DNA of 64,000 nucleotides from GWE2-42-39 sp963662895 (GCA_963662895.1 OY759981.1:2666001-2730000), one strand, 5' to 3'. Counted from the stretch's first letter, positions 34,830 through 44,145 are shown. Numbers and translations are program-made. Notes: generated by a model from the letters alone, not told the origin.

Positions 34830-36257
34830 ATGAAATCAATACAACTAAATTTTCTGATACTGGCAATAGCATTTTTTACAGGGGGATGTAGCAATGCACC
34901 CAAAGTACAAAATCCTGAAAAACCAAATATCATCTACATTCTTGCAGATGACCTGGGATACGGAGATTTGAGTTGTTACGGACAAACCCATTTTCAGACG
35001 CCCCACATCGACCGTCTGGCAGCCGGGGGGATGCGTTTCTCGCAGCACTATTCCGGTTGTACGGTTTGTGCCCCTTCCCGTTCATCATTAATGACAGGCC
35101 AACACACAGGGCATACCCCTGTACGCGGGAATAAAGGATGGGGAGAGGAAGGCCAGTGGCCTATGCCTGATTCAACTTTTACCGTGGCCGAAATGTTAAA
35201 ACAGGCCGGTTATACTACCGGTGCATTTGGCAAGTGGGGATTAGGCTCACCCGCCTCAGAGGGGGACCCTAACAGACAGGGGTTTGACGAATTTTACGGG
35301 TATAACTGTCAGACACTGGGCCATAATTATTATCCTTCCCACCTGTGGGATAACCAGAAAAGAGTAATACTTGAAGGGAATAGCGGGGATAAATTTAGTA
35401 CCTATGCCCCGGAACTGATTCACAACCGGGCTTTGCAGTTTATTGAAAAAAATAAGGATAAACCTTTTTTTATGTATTATCCCACTACTATCCCGCATGC
35501 AGAATTACTTCTTCCTGAAAAAAATATGGAAGAATTCCGTGGAAAATTCCTCCCGGAAAAAAGCTATAAGGGGACGGAACCCGGAGATAAACGGTTCCGG
35601 GAAGGGGGCTACGGGACACAACCTGAAGCCCATGCAGCATTCGCAGCTATGGTGACTTTGTTCGACCGGCAGGTTGGAGAAATTGTTGCAAAACTGAAGG
35701 AACTTGGGCTGGATAAAAACACCATTATCTTGTTTTCTTCGGATAACGGGCCTCATATGGAAGGGGGCGCCGACCCCGATTATTTCGATAGCAACGGACC
35801 ATTAAAGGGTTATAAACGGGATCTGTACGAAGGAGGGATCCGTGCGCCAATGATTGCATGGTGGCCGGGAACGATCGCGGCAGGTACTGAGAGTAATCAT
35901 ATTTCTGCATTTTGGGATGTAATCCCAACTATCGCCGAACTGGTCGATTTGCCAATTCCTGAAAATATCGATGGTATTTCATTCCTGCCAACCCTGCTCG
36001 GAAAAGAAGGTCAGCAGGAACATGAATACCTGTATTGGGAATTCCATGAAAAGGGGGGACGTCTGGCCGTTCGAAAAGGCAACTGGAAAGCTGTTCGCTA
36101 CAATGTTTCAAAGGGTGATGAACCCACTCAGCTTTATAATCTGGCGAATGATATTGGAGAAGAAAACAACCTGGCAGGTAAACATCCGGAGATTGTAAAA
36201 GAGATGGAAGAAATTATGGAAAACGCCAGGACTGAATCCGAAGTGTTTCAGTTTTAA
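34830..36257 (+). CDS. Lipoprotein sulfatase (arylsulfatase family)
   Basis: Hydrolyses sulfate esters using a formylglycine made from cysteine. From ATG 34830 the 475-residue protein has a lipoprotein signal (lipobox FTGGC, Cys20), so it acts outside the inner membrane. The sulfatase signature CTVCAPSRSSLMTGQ gives the modified Cys80 in CxPSR, followed by GHTPVRG. Metal-binding residues appear in ILADDLGYGDL (two Asp) and SSDNGPHMEGGADPDYF. The C-terminal region (LYNLANDIGEENNLA) is typical. A longer start at 34746 is disfavoured by the signal peptide and the -7 element. The gene is alone, without a SusC/D pair nearby; a separate anaerobic sulfatase-maturating enzyme must exist elsewhere. 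Confidence 0.93.
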   Translation: MKSIQLNFLILAIAFFTGGCSNAPKVQNPEKPNIIYILADDLGYGDLSCYGQTHFQTPHIDRLAAGGMRFSQHYSGCTVCAPSRSSLMTGQHTGHTPVRGNKGWGEEGQWPMPDSTFTVAEMLKQAGYTTGAFGKWGLGSPASEGDPNRQGFDEFYGYNCQTLGHNYYPSHLWDNQKRVILEGNSGDKFSTYAPELIHNRALQFIEKNKDKPFFMYYPTTIPHAELLLPEKNMEEFRGKFLPEKSYKGTEPGDKRFREGGYGTQPEAHAAFAAMVTLFDRQVGEIVAKLKELGLDKNTIILFSSDNGPHMEGGADPDYFDSNGPLKGYKRDLYEGGIRAPMIAWWPGTIAAGTESNHISAFWDVIPTIAELVDLPIPENIDGISFLPTLLGKEGQQEHEYLYWEFHEKGGRLAVRKGNWKAVRYNVSKGDEPTQLYNLANDIGEENNLAGKHPEIVKEMEEIMENARTESEVFQF

Positions 36258-36304
36258 CAGGTACTCTGTAATATTAATTCAATATTCAGGCAAAACAGGA
36301 CCCC

Positions 36305-36427
36305 CTATATTAAAAATTCCAGGAAATTATCTTTGGAGATTACAGCAAATTCCGATTCCGGATAGGTTTCAATCCACGCCTTAGGTGCTTTAATTTCACG
36401 GGGCGAATATTTGAACCCAATCTGCAT
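36305..36427 (-). pseudogene. Short C-terminal gene remnant (possibly AAA ATPase/DUF4143-like)
   Basis: A 40-codon frame with plausible protein composition (APKAWIETYPESEFAVISKD then NFLEFLI). It resembles the C-terminal tail of DUF4143-type ATPases of Bacteroidota. No upstream part of such a gene exists here: the frame enters the 26-bp inverted repeat and stops shortly after. It looks like a decayed remnant; the family suggestion is from memory. Confidence 0.4.
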
Positions 36428-36468
36428 TAATTTGGAAAGTTTACTTTCCAAATTAATGCAGATTGGGT
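36415..36468. repeat. 26-bp perfect inverted repeat with 2-base spacer
   Basis: ACCCAATCTGCATTAATTTG plus GAAAGT (36415-36440) is the exact reverse complement of 36443-36468, with TT between. It lies between the convergent sulfatase and cardiolipin synthase genes, so it could work as a bidirectional terminator, but the stem is AT-rich and lacks a T-run. One arm continues into the gene remnant, suggesting it arose by a fold-back duplication. Confidence 0.9.
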
Positions 36469-36490
36469 AAGTTTAGAATATTTTCGGGAT

Positions 36491-37951
36491 TTATAATAAG
36501 GGACTGAAAATACGGGCAAACGACTCTTTGGCTTTCCGGTACCAGGGACGTTGTGCCCATTCCTCGGGAACAACCTGCCAACTATGTAAAAGGTCATCCA
36601 TAAAGAGACTGGTAAGTTCGGCAGCCACTTCTTCATCATAGATCATCGCGTTTACTTCGAAATTGGTTTCCAGGCTCCGGAAATCGACATTTGCTGTGCC
36701 AACTGTTGAAAATACGCCATCGGCAATAATCACTTTACTGTGGGTAAAGCCTGCTTTGTAAAAGTATATTTTCACTCCTGCTTCCATCAATTCCTTAACA
36801 TAGGAATCAGAGCCCCATTTCGGAATATGTGAGTCGGACTTATCGGGCAATAAGATACGGATGTCAATTCCACTGAGCGCTGCCGTCTTCATAGCGGTCA
36901 GAAGGTCGACTGTCGGCAATAAATAAGGAGTAGTAATATACACGTAAGAGGTAGCTGTTGCAATAGCAGAAAAATAAGCCTGATGGATACTTTCCCAGTC
37001 GGAATCCGGACCGGATGCGCAAATTTGTACGATCTTTCCTTCTCCTGTTCTAAACGGTTTGAAATACCGGTCGCCTTTCAAAATTTCTTTGGCAACAAAA
37101 TACCAGTCGGCCATAAAAATGATTTGCAGGGCAGTCGCAGCACCGCCGGTCAGTTTCAGATGAGTATCCCGCCAGAGACCTACTCCCGGCATTCCTTTCA
37201 GGTAACGGTCGGCAATGTTGATACCGCCGGTAAATCCAACCTGTCCGTCAATTATTGCAATTTTCCGGTGATTCCGGTAGTTTACCCGCGAGGTAAGGCT
37301 TGGAAAACGTACTTTCATGAAACAGTCGATCTGGATACCTGCTTCTTTCATTGGCCTGATAAATCTTCGTTTCAGTTTCCAACTGCCCACGTCGTCGTAT
37401 ATCAGCCGGATTTCGACACCTTCCCTGGCTTTCCGTATCAGCAGTTCGCGCAGGTAATTCCCGGTTTCATCATCTTCTATAATATAATATTCAAGGTGAA
37501 CATGGTGTTTTGCCTTTTCTATTTCACTAAACAATTCAGAAAACTTTTCGTTTCCGTTTTTTAATATTTTTATATGGTTATCGTTGGTCAGTATTGCATT
37601 CGAGTTATTCAGCAACAAGTTCATCAAATGCTTTTTGAAGTGCAACGGCTGACTGAATTTATAATCAGGAAGGATTTTTAGCTGCTCGGTAGTGAGTTTC
37701 CTCATTTGCTCAAGGTCGTATAACCCTTTTCTCGAAAACATTTTCTGCTTTCGGTATTCCTGCCCGAAAAACAGGTAAACAATGATGCCTCCAACCGGGA
37801 TAAGCGCCAGTACCAATATCCAACTAATTGTTTTTACCGGGCTCCGGTTTTCGAGGACAATTAAGATAGCAATAAAAACTGTTGTAATAAGATAAAGGGT
37901 CGTTATTACACTTGAGGTTTGCGGCCAGATATCAGATAAAAAATCAAACAT
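36491..37951 (-). CDS. cls: Cardiolipin synthase (phospholipase D family)
   Basis: Condenses two phosphatidylglycerols into cardiolipin and glycerol at the inner membrane. At 486 residues it matches ClsA-type enzymes: two N-terminal membrane helices (about 10-30 and 40-60), then two PLD domains with HKD motifs NHRKIAIIDGQVGFTGG (about 226) and HSKVIIADGVFSTVGT (about 403). The gene is single, convergent with the sulfatase and divergent from the small lipoprotein gene at 38042. Confidence 0.94.
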   Translation of the reverse strand: MFDFLSDIWPQTSSVITTLYLITTVFIAILIVLENRSPVKTISWILVLALIPVGGIIVYLFFGQEYRKQKMFSRKGLYDLEQMRKLTTEQLKILPDYKFSQPLHFKKHLMNLLLNNSNAILTNDNHIKILKNGNEKFSELFSEIEKAKHHVHLEYYIIEDDETGNYLRELLIRKAREGVEIRLIYDDVGSWKLKRRFIRPMKEAGIQIDCFMKVRFPSLTSRVNYRNHRKIAIIDGQVGFTGGINIADRYLKGMPGVGLWRDTHLKLTGGAATALQIIFMADWYFVAKEILKGDRYFKPFRTGEGKIVQICASGPDSDWESIHQAYFSAIATATSYVYITTPYLLPTVDLLTAMKTAALSGIDIRILLPDKSDSHIPKWGSDSYVKELMEAGVKIYFYKAGFTHSKVIIADGVFSTVGTANVDFRSLETNFEVNAMIYDEEVAAELTSLFMDDLLHSWQVVPEEWAQRPWYRKAKESFARIFSPLL

Positions 37952-38041
37952 TTTACTCCCTTAATTTTTTAAACATTAAATGTATCAATTTCGTCAAAAA
38001 AGAGTAAAAAACAAATAGCGAAAAATCTAAAAAGAAATATC

Positions 38042-38452
38042 ATGCGGGTTATATACATTATTACAGCGGTTGTATTGATTTTATCGTGCGCCACCACCAG
38101 GAATGTACCGGAAAACACAGATCTGCAGGACAACGTACCGGACAGTACCGAATACGAGATGATTGTAATGGATCCAGGTTTCGAGAGCTGGTTTGCCGTA
38201 AACAGTAAACCCGACTGGTACCATTCACAGACCTATTACGAAAACTGGAACCGGCAATACACTCATGCCTGGAATAGCAAAATCAATACGTTTCCCCATG
38301 GACATTTGCTAAGTACATCTATTAATTATGAAGATAATATTGATTATGGCCTGGAAATCAACCATAAACTGTTTTACTATTTTAAATATGTCGAACGGGT
38401 TCTACGGATTCCTATCCTAAAGAACGGACCAAGACATGTGATTGGATTTTAA
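38042..38452 (+). CDS. Small predicted lipoprotein (DUF6146-like)
   Basis: A 136-residue protein with a lipoprotein-type signal (VVLILSCATTRN, Cys near residue 17). The body (DPGFESWFAVNSKPDWYHSQ and YYENWNRQYTHAWN) is rich in Trp and Tyr and resembles a conserved Bacteroidota family of unknown function, which I recall as DUF6146 but cannot confirm. It shares a 90-base divergent promoter region with cls and converges on ribD. Confidence 0.75.
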   Translation: MRVIYIITAVVLILSCATTRNVPENTDLQDNVPDSTEYEMIVMDPGFESWFAVNSKPDWYHSQTYYENWNRQYTHAWNSKINTFPHGHLLSTSINYEDNIDYGLEINHKLFYYFKYVERVLRIPILKNGPRHVIGF

Positions 38453-38496
38453 ATAGATAGAATAGGGAAAGCTCCTTTTTCGAATGATAAATGTTT

Positions 38497-39537
38497 CTAC
38501 TTATTTTTCAATACCACTAAACGGCAATCGTCAAGAAATTCGAGAGCTATTCTTTTGCCTGAAATGACAGGCGCTTCCACTCCTCCTCCAAAAAACTGGT
38601 TCCCCTGGTATACATGGGCTTCATCCCAAAGTCCGGAAGAAATAATACTGGTAAGCAGTTGGGTCCCGCCTTCAATAATCACTGATTGAATATCGTTTTT
38701 GTACAAATAATCCATGATTTGTGTAAGCGGGTTATTTCCAAAATCAATTTTCACATATTCGACAAAACGACGGGATTTAATTTCTTTCGCAGTAAAAACC
38801 AGGGTTGGAACTGTTCCGTCGAAAAGATGCAGGTTTGGGCTTAGCCTTCCTTTACAGTCGAGTACGATACGGAAAGGCTGGTTCCCTTTCCATTCCCTGA
38901 CGGTCAGGGAAGGGTTATCTTTTTCTGCCGTGTTGGTCCCGATCAGGATAGCCGCCTCTTCGCTACGTTGCTTGTGTACCAGCCGCCTGGCCAGTTCATT
39001 GGTAATCCACTCCGGTTTTTCCCTTTCTTCTGTTCGTTCCCGGTCGATAAACCCGTCAGCCGTTTGTGCCCATTTCAGAATAATATAAGGGCGTTTTTTC
39101 TCATGAAAAGTGAAAAATCTGCGGTTTAACTCCCTGCATTCGTTTTCAAGTATCCCTACTTTTACATTGATCCCGGCCTTTTGCATCTTCTCAATACCTT
39201 TACCTGCAACCTGGGCAAAAGGATCGATTGTTCCAACCACCACCCGGGGTATCCGGTTTTCAATAATGAGATCGGAACAAGGAGGCGTCTTCCCATAATG
39301 AGCACAGGGTTCGAGCGATACATACAACGACGAAAGGGGAATCAATTCCCTGTTTTTTACCGAACGGATGGCATTTACCTCTGCATGAGGCTCCCCATAT
39401 TTTTCGTGATACCCTTCGCCAATGACTTTTCCCTCGTGTACGACAACACAACCTACCATTGGATTGGGCGCTACATTGCCCAATCCCAAAGCTGCCAGTT
39501 CGAGACAGCGTTGCATGTATTTTTGTTCGGTAGTCAT
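38497..39537 (-). CDS. ribD: Bifunctional riboflavin biosynthesis deaminase/reductase RibD
   Basis: Carries out two consecutive steps of riboflavin synthesis: deamination of the pyrimidine intermediate and reduction of its ribosyl side chain. The 346 residues have the cytidine-deaminase-like zinc site (HAEVNAIRSV and PCAHYGKTPPCSDLI) in the first 145 residues and a DHFR-like reductase domain after (ILKWAQTADGFID, VIIEGGTQLLTSII). It is cytoplasmic. Other rib genes are not adjacent. Its start is 35 bases from the divergent prmC start. Confidence 0.95.
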   Translation of the reverse strand: MTTEQKYMQRCLELAALGLGNVAPNPMVGCVVVHEGKVIGEGYHEKYGEPHAEVNAIRSVKNRELIPLSSLYVSLEPCAHYGKTPPCSDLIIENRIPRVVVGTIDPFAQVAGKGIEKMQKAGINVKVGILENECRELNRRFFTFHEKKRPYIILKWAQTADGFIDRERTEEREKPEWITNELARRLVHKQRSEEAAILIGTNTAEKDNPSLTVREWKGNQPFRIVLDCKGRLSPNLHLFDGTVPTLVFTAKEIKSRRFVEYVKIDFGNNPLTQIMDYLYKNDIQSVIIEGGTQLLTSIISSGLWDEAHVYQGNQFFGGGVEAPVISGKRIALEFLDDCRLVVLKNK

Positions 39538-39550
39538 TACCGGAAAATTT

Positions 39551-39567
39551 TAACTTTGCCAAAAATA
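39551..39567. promoter_or_regulatory. Face-to-face -7 elements for prmC and ribD
   Basis: TAACTTTG (39551-39558, plus) matches the -7 consensus for prmC, 15 bases before its ATG. CAAAAATA (39560-39567), read on the minus strand as TATTTTTG, matches for ribD. Both lie within the 35-base divergent gap. Good -33 elements at 17-23 bases are not evident for either. Confidence 0.4.
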
Positions 39568-39572
39568 CAAAA

Positions 39573-40418
39573 ATGCAGGCAGGCATCGCGCATATAAAAA
39601 AAGAATTGACCGGTATCTACCCTGAAAGGGAAGTCGAGAGCTTGGTTTTTCTGGTTCTTCAGCATATAAAATCATATACACGGACTCAATTGTTACTGTC
39701 AGACGATGAATTATTATCGCCCGGGGAACGCCGGCAGATAGCAGATATTACTGCCCGTCTGAAAAAGTATGAACCTATTCAATATATTTTAGGTGAAACC
39801 GAATTTTTCGGACTAATGTTTTTTTGCCGGCCCGGGGTACTAATACCTCGTCCCGAAACAGAGGAGCTGGTCAACTGGATTTTAGAGGAGACACCAAATT
39901 CGGGAATCAATATTCTGGATATTGGTACGGGTAGTGGTTGCATTCCGGTTTCCATAAAAAGAAATTTGTCCCGTAGCCGTGTATTTGCCTGCGATATTTC
40001 AGAAACCTGCCTGCAACTGGCCCGTGAAAATGCAGCATTAAACCAGGTCGAAATCTCATATTTCAGGATGGACATGCTTCAGTCTCCCCCCCCGGAAGAC
40101 CTGCCCTGCTTCGACCTGTTAGTTTCAAATCCTCCATATGTGCGCATCAGCGAGAAAGCAAAAATGGAACGTAATGTGCTTGATTACGAACCCGGGACTG
40201 CCCTTTTTGTACCCGGTCACGACCCCCTGCTGTTTTACCGTTCGATTTTGTCTTTTTCCGGAAAACAACTGAAGCGAAAAGGCAAAATATACTGGGAAAT
40301 CAACGAAGCACTGGGACAGGAATGCAGCCGGCTTTTACGGGATACCGGCTATCAAAACATTGAAATACGAAAAGATATTCACGGGAAAGATCGTATGATT
40401 TCGGCTCGAAAGCCGTAA
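39573..40418 (+). CDS. prmC: Peptide chain release factor N5-glutamine methyltransferase
   Basis: Methylates the GGQ glutamine of release factors 1 and 2 using SAM, improving translation termination; cytoplasmic. The 281-residue length is normal. An N-terminal helical domain (1-75) precedes the Rossmann methyltransferase fold: NILDIGTGSGCIPVSI (SAM site) and the catalytic LVSNPPYVRISE (NPPY at 186-189). The IPRPETEELV stretch is also diagnostic. The gene lies 63 bases before the EEP-family gene. Confidence 0.96.
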   Translation: MQAGIAHIKKELTGIYPEREVESLVFLVLQHIKSYTRTQLLLSDDELLSPGERRQIADITARLKKYEPIQYILGETEFFGLMFFCRPGVLIPRPETEELVNWILEETPNSGINILDIGTGSGCIPVSIKRNLSRSRVFACDISETCLQLARENAALNQVEISYFRMDMLQSPPPEDLPCFDLLVSNPPYVRISEKAKMERNVLDYEPGTALFVPGHDPLLFYRSILSFSGKQLKRKGKIYWEINEALGQECSRLLRDTGYQNIEIRKDIHGKDRMISARKP

Positions 40419-40438
40419 TTTGTCATCAATTTATATCT

Positions 40439-40446
40439 TATCTTTG
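40439..40446 (+). promoter_or_regulatory. -7 element (TATCTTTG) for the EEP-family gene
   Basis: Matches TAnnTTTG, with TTTG at 40419-40422 as a possible -33, at a 16-base spacing that is slightly short. The TTG start at 40482 follows 35 bases later. Confidence 0.4.
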
Positions 40447-40481
40447 CATAGAACGGAATATGTATAACTAAACCTGTTAAC

Positions 40482-41555
40482 TTGAAACGTTTCTTCAGAA
40501 ATATATTTATCCTGATTAATATACTGGTTGCTGTGTGCCTGATGTTTTCATACACAGCCGTTTTTATTAATCCTGCTGTCTTCTGGATCCCGGCATTCTT
40601 CGGGTTGGCTTACCCATACATTTTTTTGGTGAATATTCTGTTTATTCTTTTCTGGGTTGTTTTCAATGCAAAATATTCCCTTATTTCTATCCTTCCCATC
40701 CTGGCAGGTATAAGTTTTTCGGGCAGTTTTGTCCAACTGCGGGGAGAAAAAACAGAAAAGGAAGGCATCCGGGTTTGCAGTTATAATGTAAGGTATTTTG
40801 TTGGTGATAATATTCTGCCAAATAAAGAGACGGCCGATAAAATTACGGACTTTCTCGATAAAGGGAAATTCGATATTATTTGTTTACAGGAAGCGGGGAT
40901 AAGCAACCTGGATAGTTTTAGTGTAACAGAGATAAGAAACAGGCTCCGTAATATCAATCATATGCAACTGGCCCATGCCAGTAATTCGGGCGGACCAGTA
41001 ATTTATACCCGGTATCCCATCGTAAATATGGGGGAAATACGTTATAAAAATTCAGGTAATCTGGTCATTTTTTCCGATTTGGTTATTCAGAAAGATACCT
41101 TCAGGGTATATAATTGTCATCTTCAGTCATACCGTCTTGATCCGTACGAACTGAATTCCCTGGACTCTCTGAGGTTCACTAATACCCCAGAAACATACGA
41201 CGGGGTGAAAAGTATGGGGGCGAAGATGAAGCAAGCATTCATTAAAAGAGCAGAACAGGTGCTCAGGCTGGAAAGTCATATCCGGAAATCGCCTTATCCG
41301 GTAATTGTTTGCGGTGATTTTAACGATACCCCGGTTTCATATGCTTACCATACCTTAAAAAAGAATTTACTTGATGCGTTTGTTGAATCGGGGCAGGGAA
41401 TAGGAAACACTTATAACGGACGTCTGCCGTCATTTCGTATCGACTATATTCTACATGATCCGGTTTTTAACAGTTTCGGGTTTAAGGTAGGTCGCCGGAA
41501 ATTCTCCGATCATTTTCCGATCCAGTGTAAACTGATGCTAAACCGTACCTCATAA
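40482..41555 (+). CDS. Membrane-anchored endonuclease/exonuclease/phosphatase family protein
   Basis: A 357-residue protein with a membrane-rich N-terminus (three hydrophobic segments within residues 5-90), then an EEP-fold catalytic domain. Visible motifs are RVCSYNVRYF (metal Asn), ICLQEAG (metal Glu), VICGDFNDTP (catalytic Asp-Asn) and SDHFPIQCKL (catalytic Asp-His). It begins with TTG at 40482 (MKRFFRNIFILINILV), since no ATG fits. Family members cleave nucleic acids, phosphoinositides or sphingomyelin, so the substrate is open; the catalytic domain probably faces the periplasm. Confidence 0.88.
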   Translation: MKRFFRNIFILINILVAVCLMFSYTAVFINPAVFWIPAFFGLAYPYIFLVNILFILFWVVFNAKYSLISILPILAGISFSGSFVQLRGEKTEKEGIRVCSYNVRYFVGDNILPNKETADKITDFLDKGKFDIICLQEAGISNLDSFSVTEIRNRLRNINHMQLAHASNSGGPVIYTRYPIVNMGEIRYKNSGNLVIFSDLVIQKDTFRVYNCHLQSYRLDPYELNSLDSLRFTNTPETYDGVKSMGAKMKQAFIKRAEQVLRLESHIRKSPYPVIVCGDFNDTPVSYAYHTLKKNLLDAFVESGQGIGNTYNGRLPSFRIDYILHDPVFNSFGFKVGRRKFSDHFPIQCKLMLNRTS

Positions 41556-41818
41556 TTTGATATAACCATATTGCAACGGAAGAAAATTCTTTATACACAA
41601 GTATAAAATGATAAAAAAGGGGGATAGCAACCCAAAATTTTGTGGGTGTCGCAAACGTGCCTTTGATAGTGTCGCCAACGTGTTAGTGTGAATGCCACAA
41701 ACATGTTGGCGTAGATATAACCAGTTAGTGCCATACAGATAGACGTGCATCTGCTGGTTTAATCTTCATCACCTCCGGCGAAGCCGCATAGCCTCAGGAT
41801 AAAATATTGCCCTTTGTG

Positions 41819-42388
41819 TTATTTCTTTACGCGTTCACTGTAGGAACGGTCGCGGGTATCAATTTTTAGAATTTCACCGACATTGATAAACATGGGAACC
41901 ATAATTTCAGCGCCGGTTTCCAGCGTCGCCGGTTTCAATGCTGTAGAACTTGCTGTATTTCCTTTTTCACCTTCGATTGTTTCAGTTACTTCAAGTTCAA
42001 CAAAAGGAGGAAGTTCTGCAGTCAAAGGAGTTTCGGTTTCTGCATGAAAATTAATTTCAATGATCTGACCATCTTTCATCAAATCAGCATTTTCAATCAA
42101 TCCGTCCATGATTGATATTTGCTCGAAAGTTTCAGTGTTCATGAAATTGAAGCCCATATCGTCTTTATACAGGTATTGGTAAGGGCGACGTTCGATGCGT
42201 ACTACATCGATCTTTACACCCGAATTAAATGTATTTTCAATCACCTTACCGGTCTTCACGTTTTTCAGTTTGGTTCGCACAAAAGCCGGGCCCTTCCCTG
42301 GTTTAACGTGCAAAAATTGTACAATAGTAAAAAACTGACCATTAAGATCAATAGTCATTCCGTTTTTAAAATCTGCAGTAGTAGCCAT
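41819..42388 (-). CDS. efp: Translation elongation factor P
   Basis: Binds between the P and E sites and rescues ribosomes stalled on polyproline stretches. At 189 residues, with three beta-barrel domains, it is standard. The tip loop HVKPGKGPAFVRTK places Lys32 at the position modified in many bacteria. Central and C-terminal OB domains are recognisable (EVTETIEGEKGNTASSTALK and INVGEILKIDTRDRSYSERV). A minus-strand -7-like TATTTTTG lies at 42426-42433. It is transcribed alone, 113 bases after the DUF3108 gene, and its end converges on the EEP-family gene. Confidence 0.97.
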   Translation of the reverse strand: MATTADFKNGMTIDLNGQFFTIVQFLHVKPGKGPAFVRTKLKNVKTGKVIENTFNSGVKIDVVRIERRPYQYLYKDDMGFNFMNTETFEQISIMDGLIENADLMKDGQIIEINFHAETETPLTAELPPFVELEVTETIEGEKGNTASSTALKPATLETGAEIMVPMFINVGEILKIDTRDRSYSERVKK

Positions 42389-42501
42389 TATTTTGTTTTT
42401 ATTATTTAAATATTCAAATTCGCTGCAAAAATAAATAAATATTGCATAATCAGATACTTCGGTTATTTTTTTTACAAACAGTCCCTGTTTTAGCAGGCAG
42501 A

Positions 42502-43236
42502 TTAATTACTTTGGACAGCTATCCCGTCAACCATGTATTTTTTTAATTCGCATTTTACAGCTCCTATTTTCATGTCAAATTCCATAAAAACAGGCAGGTA
42601 CTTCCCGTCGCTCGTGATATAAAATTTCAATCCGTCGTCACGTTGCAATACTTTGCCCTTTCTAATGATTGGAGCAACAATCATACATTCTTTCTTCCCA
42701 AGAATTGTTTTTATGGTCTCCATACCCAAATAATTTACCCGCATCATAAAGATGTCTTCATCATGACTCACAGGCAGTGTAAGCGTTCCTTCCTGTTCCA
42801 GCTTTTCAAGGAACCCGGGTTTGCGCATATAAAAATACAAGCTCAGAATATCCACCATATTCTCAGGAGCAACCATTTTCCCGGATTTCTGGCTGATAAT
42901 TGTGTCGGTTTTGTTATTGAAAATTATTTCGTTGTAATACCGGTATTTACGCTCTCGTACATTTCTGATTGATTTTAATGGCAGTTGTGTTTTCCTGTCA
43001 ACAATGCTTTCATAGATATCGTCCACCTTGTAAATTTTATCGGCAATACCTGTGGTTCGTGCACGCATATAATGATGTATTGCCTCCTTTGACTGAAAAA
43101 TGGTATCTGTTGTTTGAAGTAAAACTTTTCCACCCCGGATAAATCCGTAACGCAGAATATATTCCATTTTTTCGGTTGGCTGGGATTGGACGGTTAATCC
43201 AACAAAAATCAATAATAACAATAGAGTCTGTTTCAT
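42502..43236 (-). CDS. DUF3108 domain-containing secreted protein
   Basis: A 244-residue protein with a Sec signal (MKQTLLLLLIFVGLTVQSQ) and a DUF3108 body (EYILRYGFIRGGKVLLQTTD, KIYKVDDIYESIVD, KLLHxx-free strand repeats), predicted to be a periplasmic beta-rich protein of unknown function. Its ATG overlaps the tsaB stop (ATGA at 43233-43236), so it is translationally coupled to tsaB, an essential tRNA-modification gene, although no functional link is known. Confidence 0.85.
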   Translation of the reverse strand: MKQTLLLLLIFVGLTVQSQPTEKMEYILRYGFIRGGKVLLQTTDTIFQSKEAIHHYMRARTTGIADKIYKVDDIYESIVDRKTQLPLKSIRNVRERKYRYYNEIIFNNKTDTIISQKSGKMVAPENMVDILSLYFYMRKPGFLEKLEQEGTLTLPVSHDEDIFMMRVNYLGMETIKTILGKKECMIVAPIIRKGKVLQRDDGLKFYITSDGKYLPVFMEFDMKIGAVKCELKKYMVDGIAVQSN

Positions 43237-43946
43237 TTTCCAAGAACATTATTTTTTGGAACAGTTGCAATAAAATCTTTTAAATAAAAAGGTTCAAAAT
43301 AAGCAAGGTCCTCAAATTGCTTTTCTATATATGCTTCCCGGGCCAGTTCACACATAAATGATGCCGAAGCGTAGACATGATCCAGAAATACTGCGTTCGG
43401 ACTATCTATCATGGTCTTGCATTTCATAGCCCCGTTCCCAAAGAAAGCAATATTGTAGTCCCTGAGTTCATTTTTGAAAGTGGTATTTGTAATAATCCTG
43501 GCCGAAACGGGTTCCACCTTTCTCCCGTTTTCATCGAATAAGCAGGTGTATACCTCCATTCTCCGTGCATCCATCATCGGACAGAACAGTCGTTGTTTCC
43601 CTGATACAGGAAAATATTTGCCGGCATTCTTAATCACTTCTCTGGTCATGGCTTCCAGGGTGCTGACAGCAATCAGTGGTAACTGATTGGCATAGCAAAA
43701 CCCTTTGGCAACAGAAACACCGATACGTAAACCAGTATATGAACCAGGCCCCTTACTTACAGCCACTGCTTTGATCCCGGATGGAGAGATATGGTTTCTT
43801 TTTAATATTTCCCCGACAAAAACAGTAAGCAGGCGCGCATGGTTTTGTCCATTCTTATCCTCTTTCAGATCAATTAGTTTACCATTATCAGAAAGGGCCA
43901 CACTGCACACTTCCGTCGAACTTTCGATAATCAGTACTTCAGCCAT
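43233..43946 (-). CDS. tsaB: tRNA threonylcarbamoyladenosine biosynthesis protein TsaB
   Basis: A non-catalytic partner of TsaD in making t6A37 on ANN-decoding tRNAs. From ATG 43946 it has 237 residues and starts MAEVLIIESSTEVCSVAL, the ASKHA-fold signature; AVSKGPGSYTGLRIGVSVAKG is diagnostic. An earlier ATG (44039) would add 31 residues resembling no family member and would cross the promoter below, so I reject it. It is the first gene of a two-gene unit with the DUF3108 gene. Confidence 0.95.
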   Translation of the reverse strand: MAEVLIIESSTEVCSVALSDNGKLIDLKEDKNGQNHARLLTVFVGEILKRNHISPSGIKAVAVSKGPGSYTGLRIGVSVAKGFCYANQLPLIAVSTLEAMTREVIKNAGKYFPVSGKQRLFCPMMDARRMEVYTCLFDENGRKVEPVSARIITNTTFKNELRDYNIAFFGNGAMKCKTMIDSPNAVFLDHVYASASFMCELAREAYIEKQFEDLAYFEPFYLKDFIATVPKNNVLGK

Positions 43947-43974
43947 TTTCCTAAAAAAAATCAGTTCTGGAAAC

Positions 43975-44002
43975 CAAAAATAATTTCCGTTTGTTTCTAC
44001 AA
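43975..44002 (-). promoter_or_regulatory. Promoter for tsaB
   Basis: Read on the minus strand, TTG (44002-44000) and TATTTTTG (43982-43975) match the -33 and -7 consensus with a 17-base spacer, 28 bases before the ATG at 43946. This supports the shorter TsaB start. Confidence 0.45.
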
Positions 44003-44112
44003 AAATAAAGATATTAACAAACATCCGGCAAAAGTACAAATGAATGTTTCCTGCTTTATGAAATTGTTTACATTTATAAAGATTAAAATGTTATCACAAA
44101 GGCAATTTTGTT

Positions 44113-44120
44113 TATTTTTG
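44113..44120 (+). promoter_or_regulatory. -7 element (TATTTTTG) for the LytTR regulator gene
   Basis: Matches TAnnTTTG and lies 25 bases before ATG 44146. The -33 position has no clear TTG. Confidence 0.35.
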
Positions 44121-44145
44121 TATATAAAAACTGAATTTTTCGTGC

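Noticed and set aside
36427..36639. 70-codon minus-strand frame inside the cardiolipin synthase end
   Set aside because: Overlaps the true cls frame; an out-of-frame shadow extended by the inverted repeat.
41556..41818. Short repeated GTGTCGC-N-AACGTG words between the EEP gene and efp
   Set aside because: Only two to three imperfect copies in a convergent gap; too weak for a named element.
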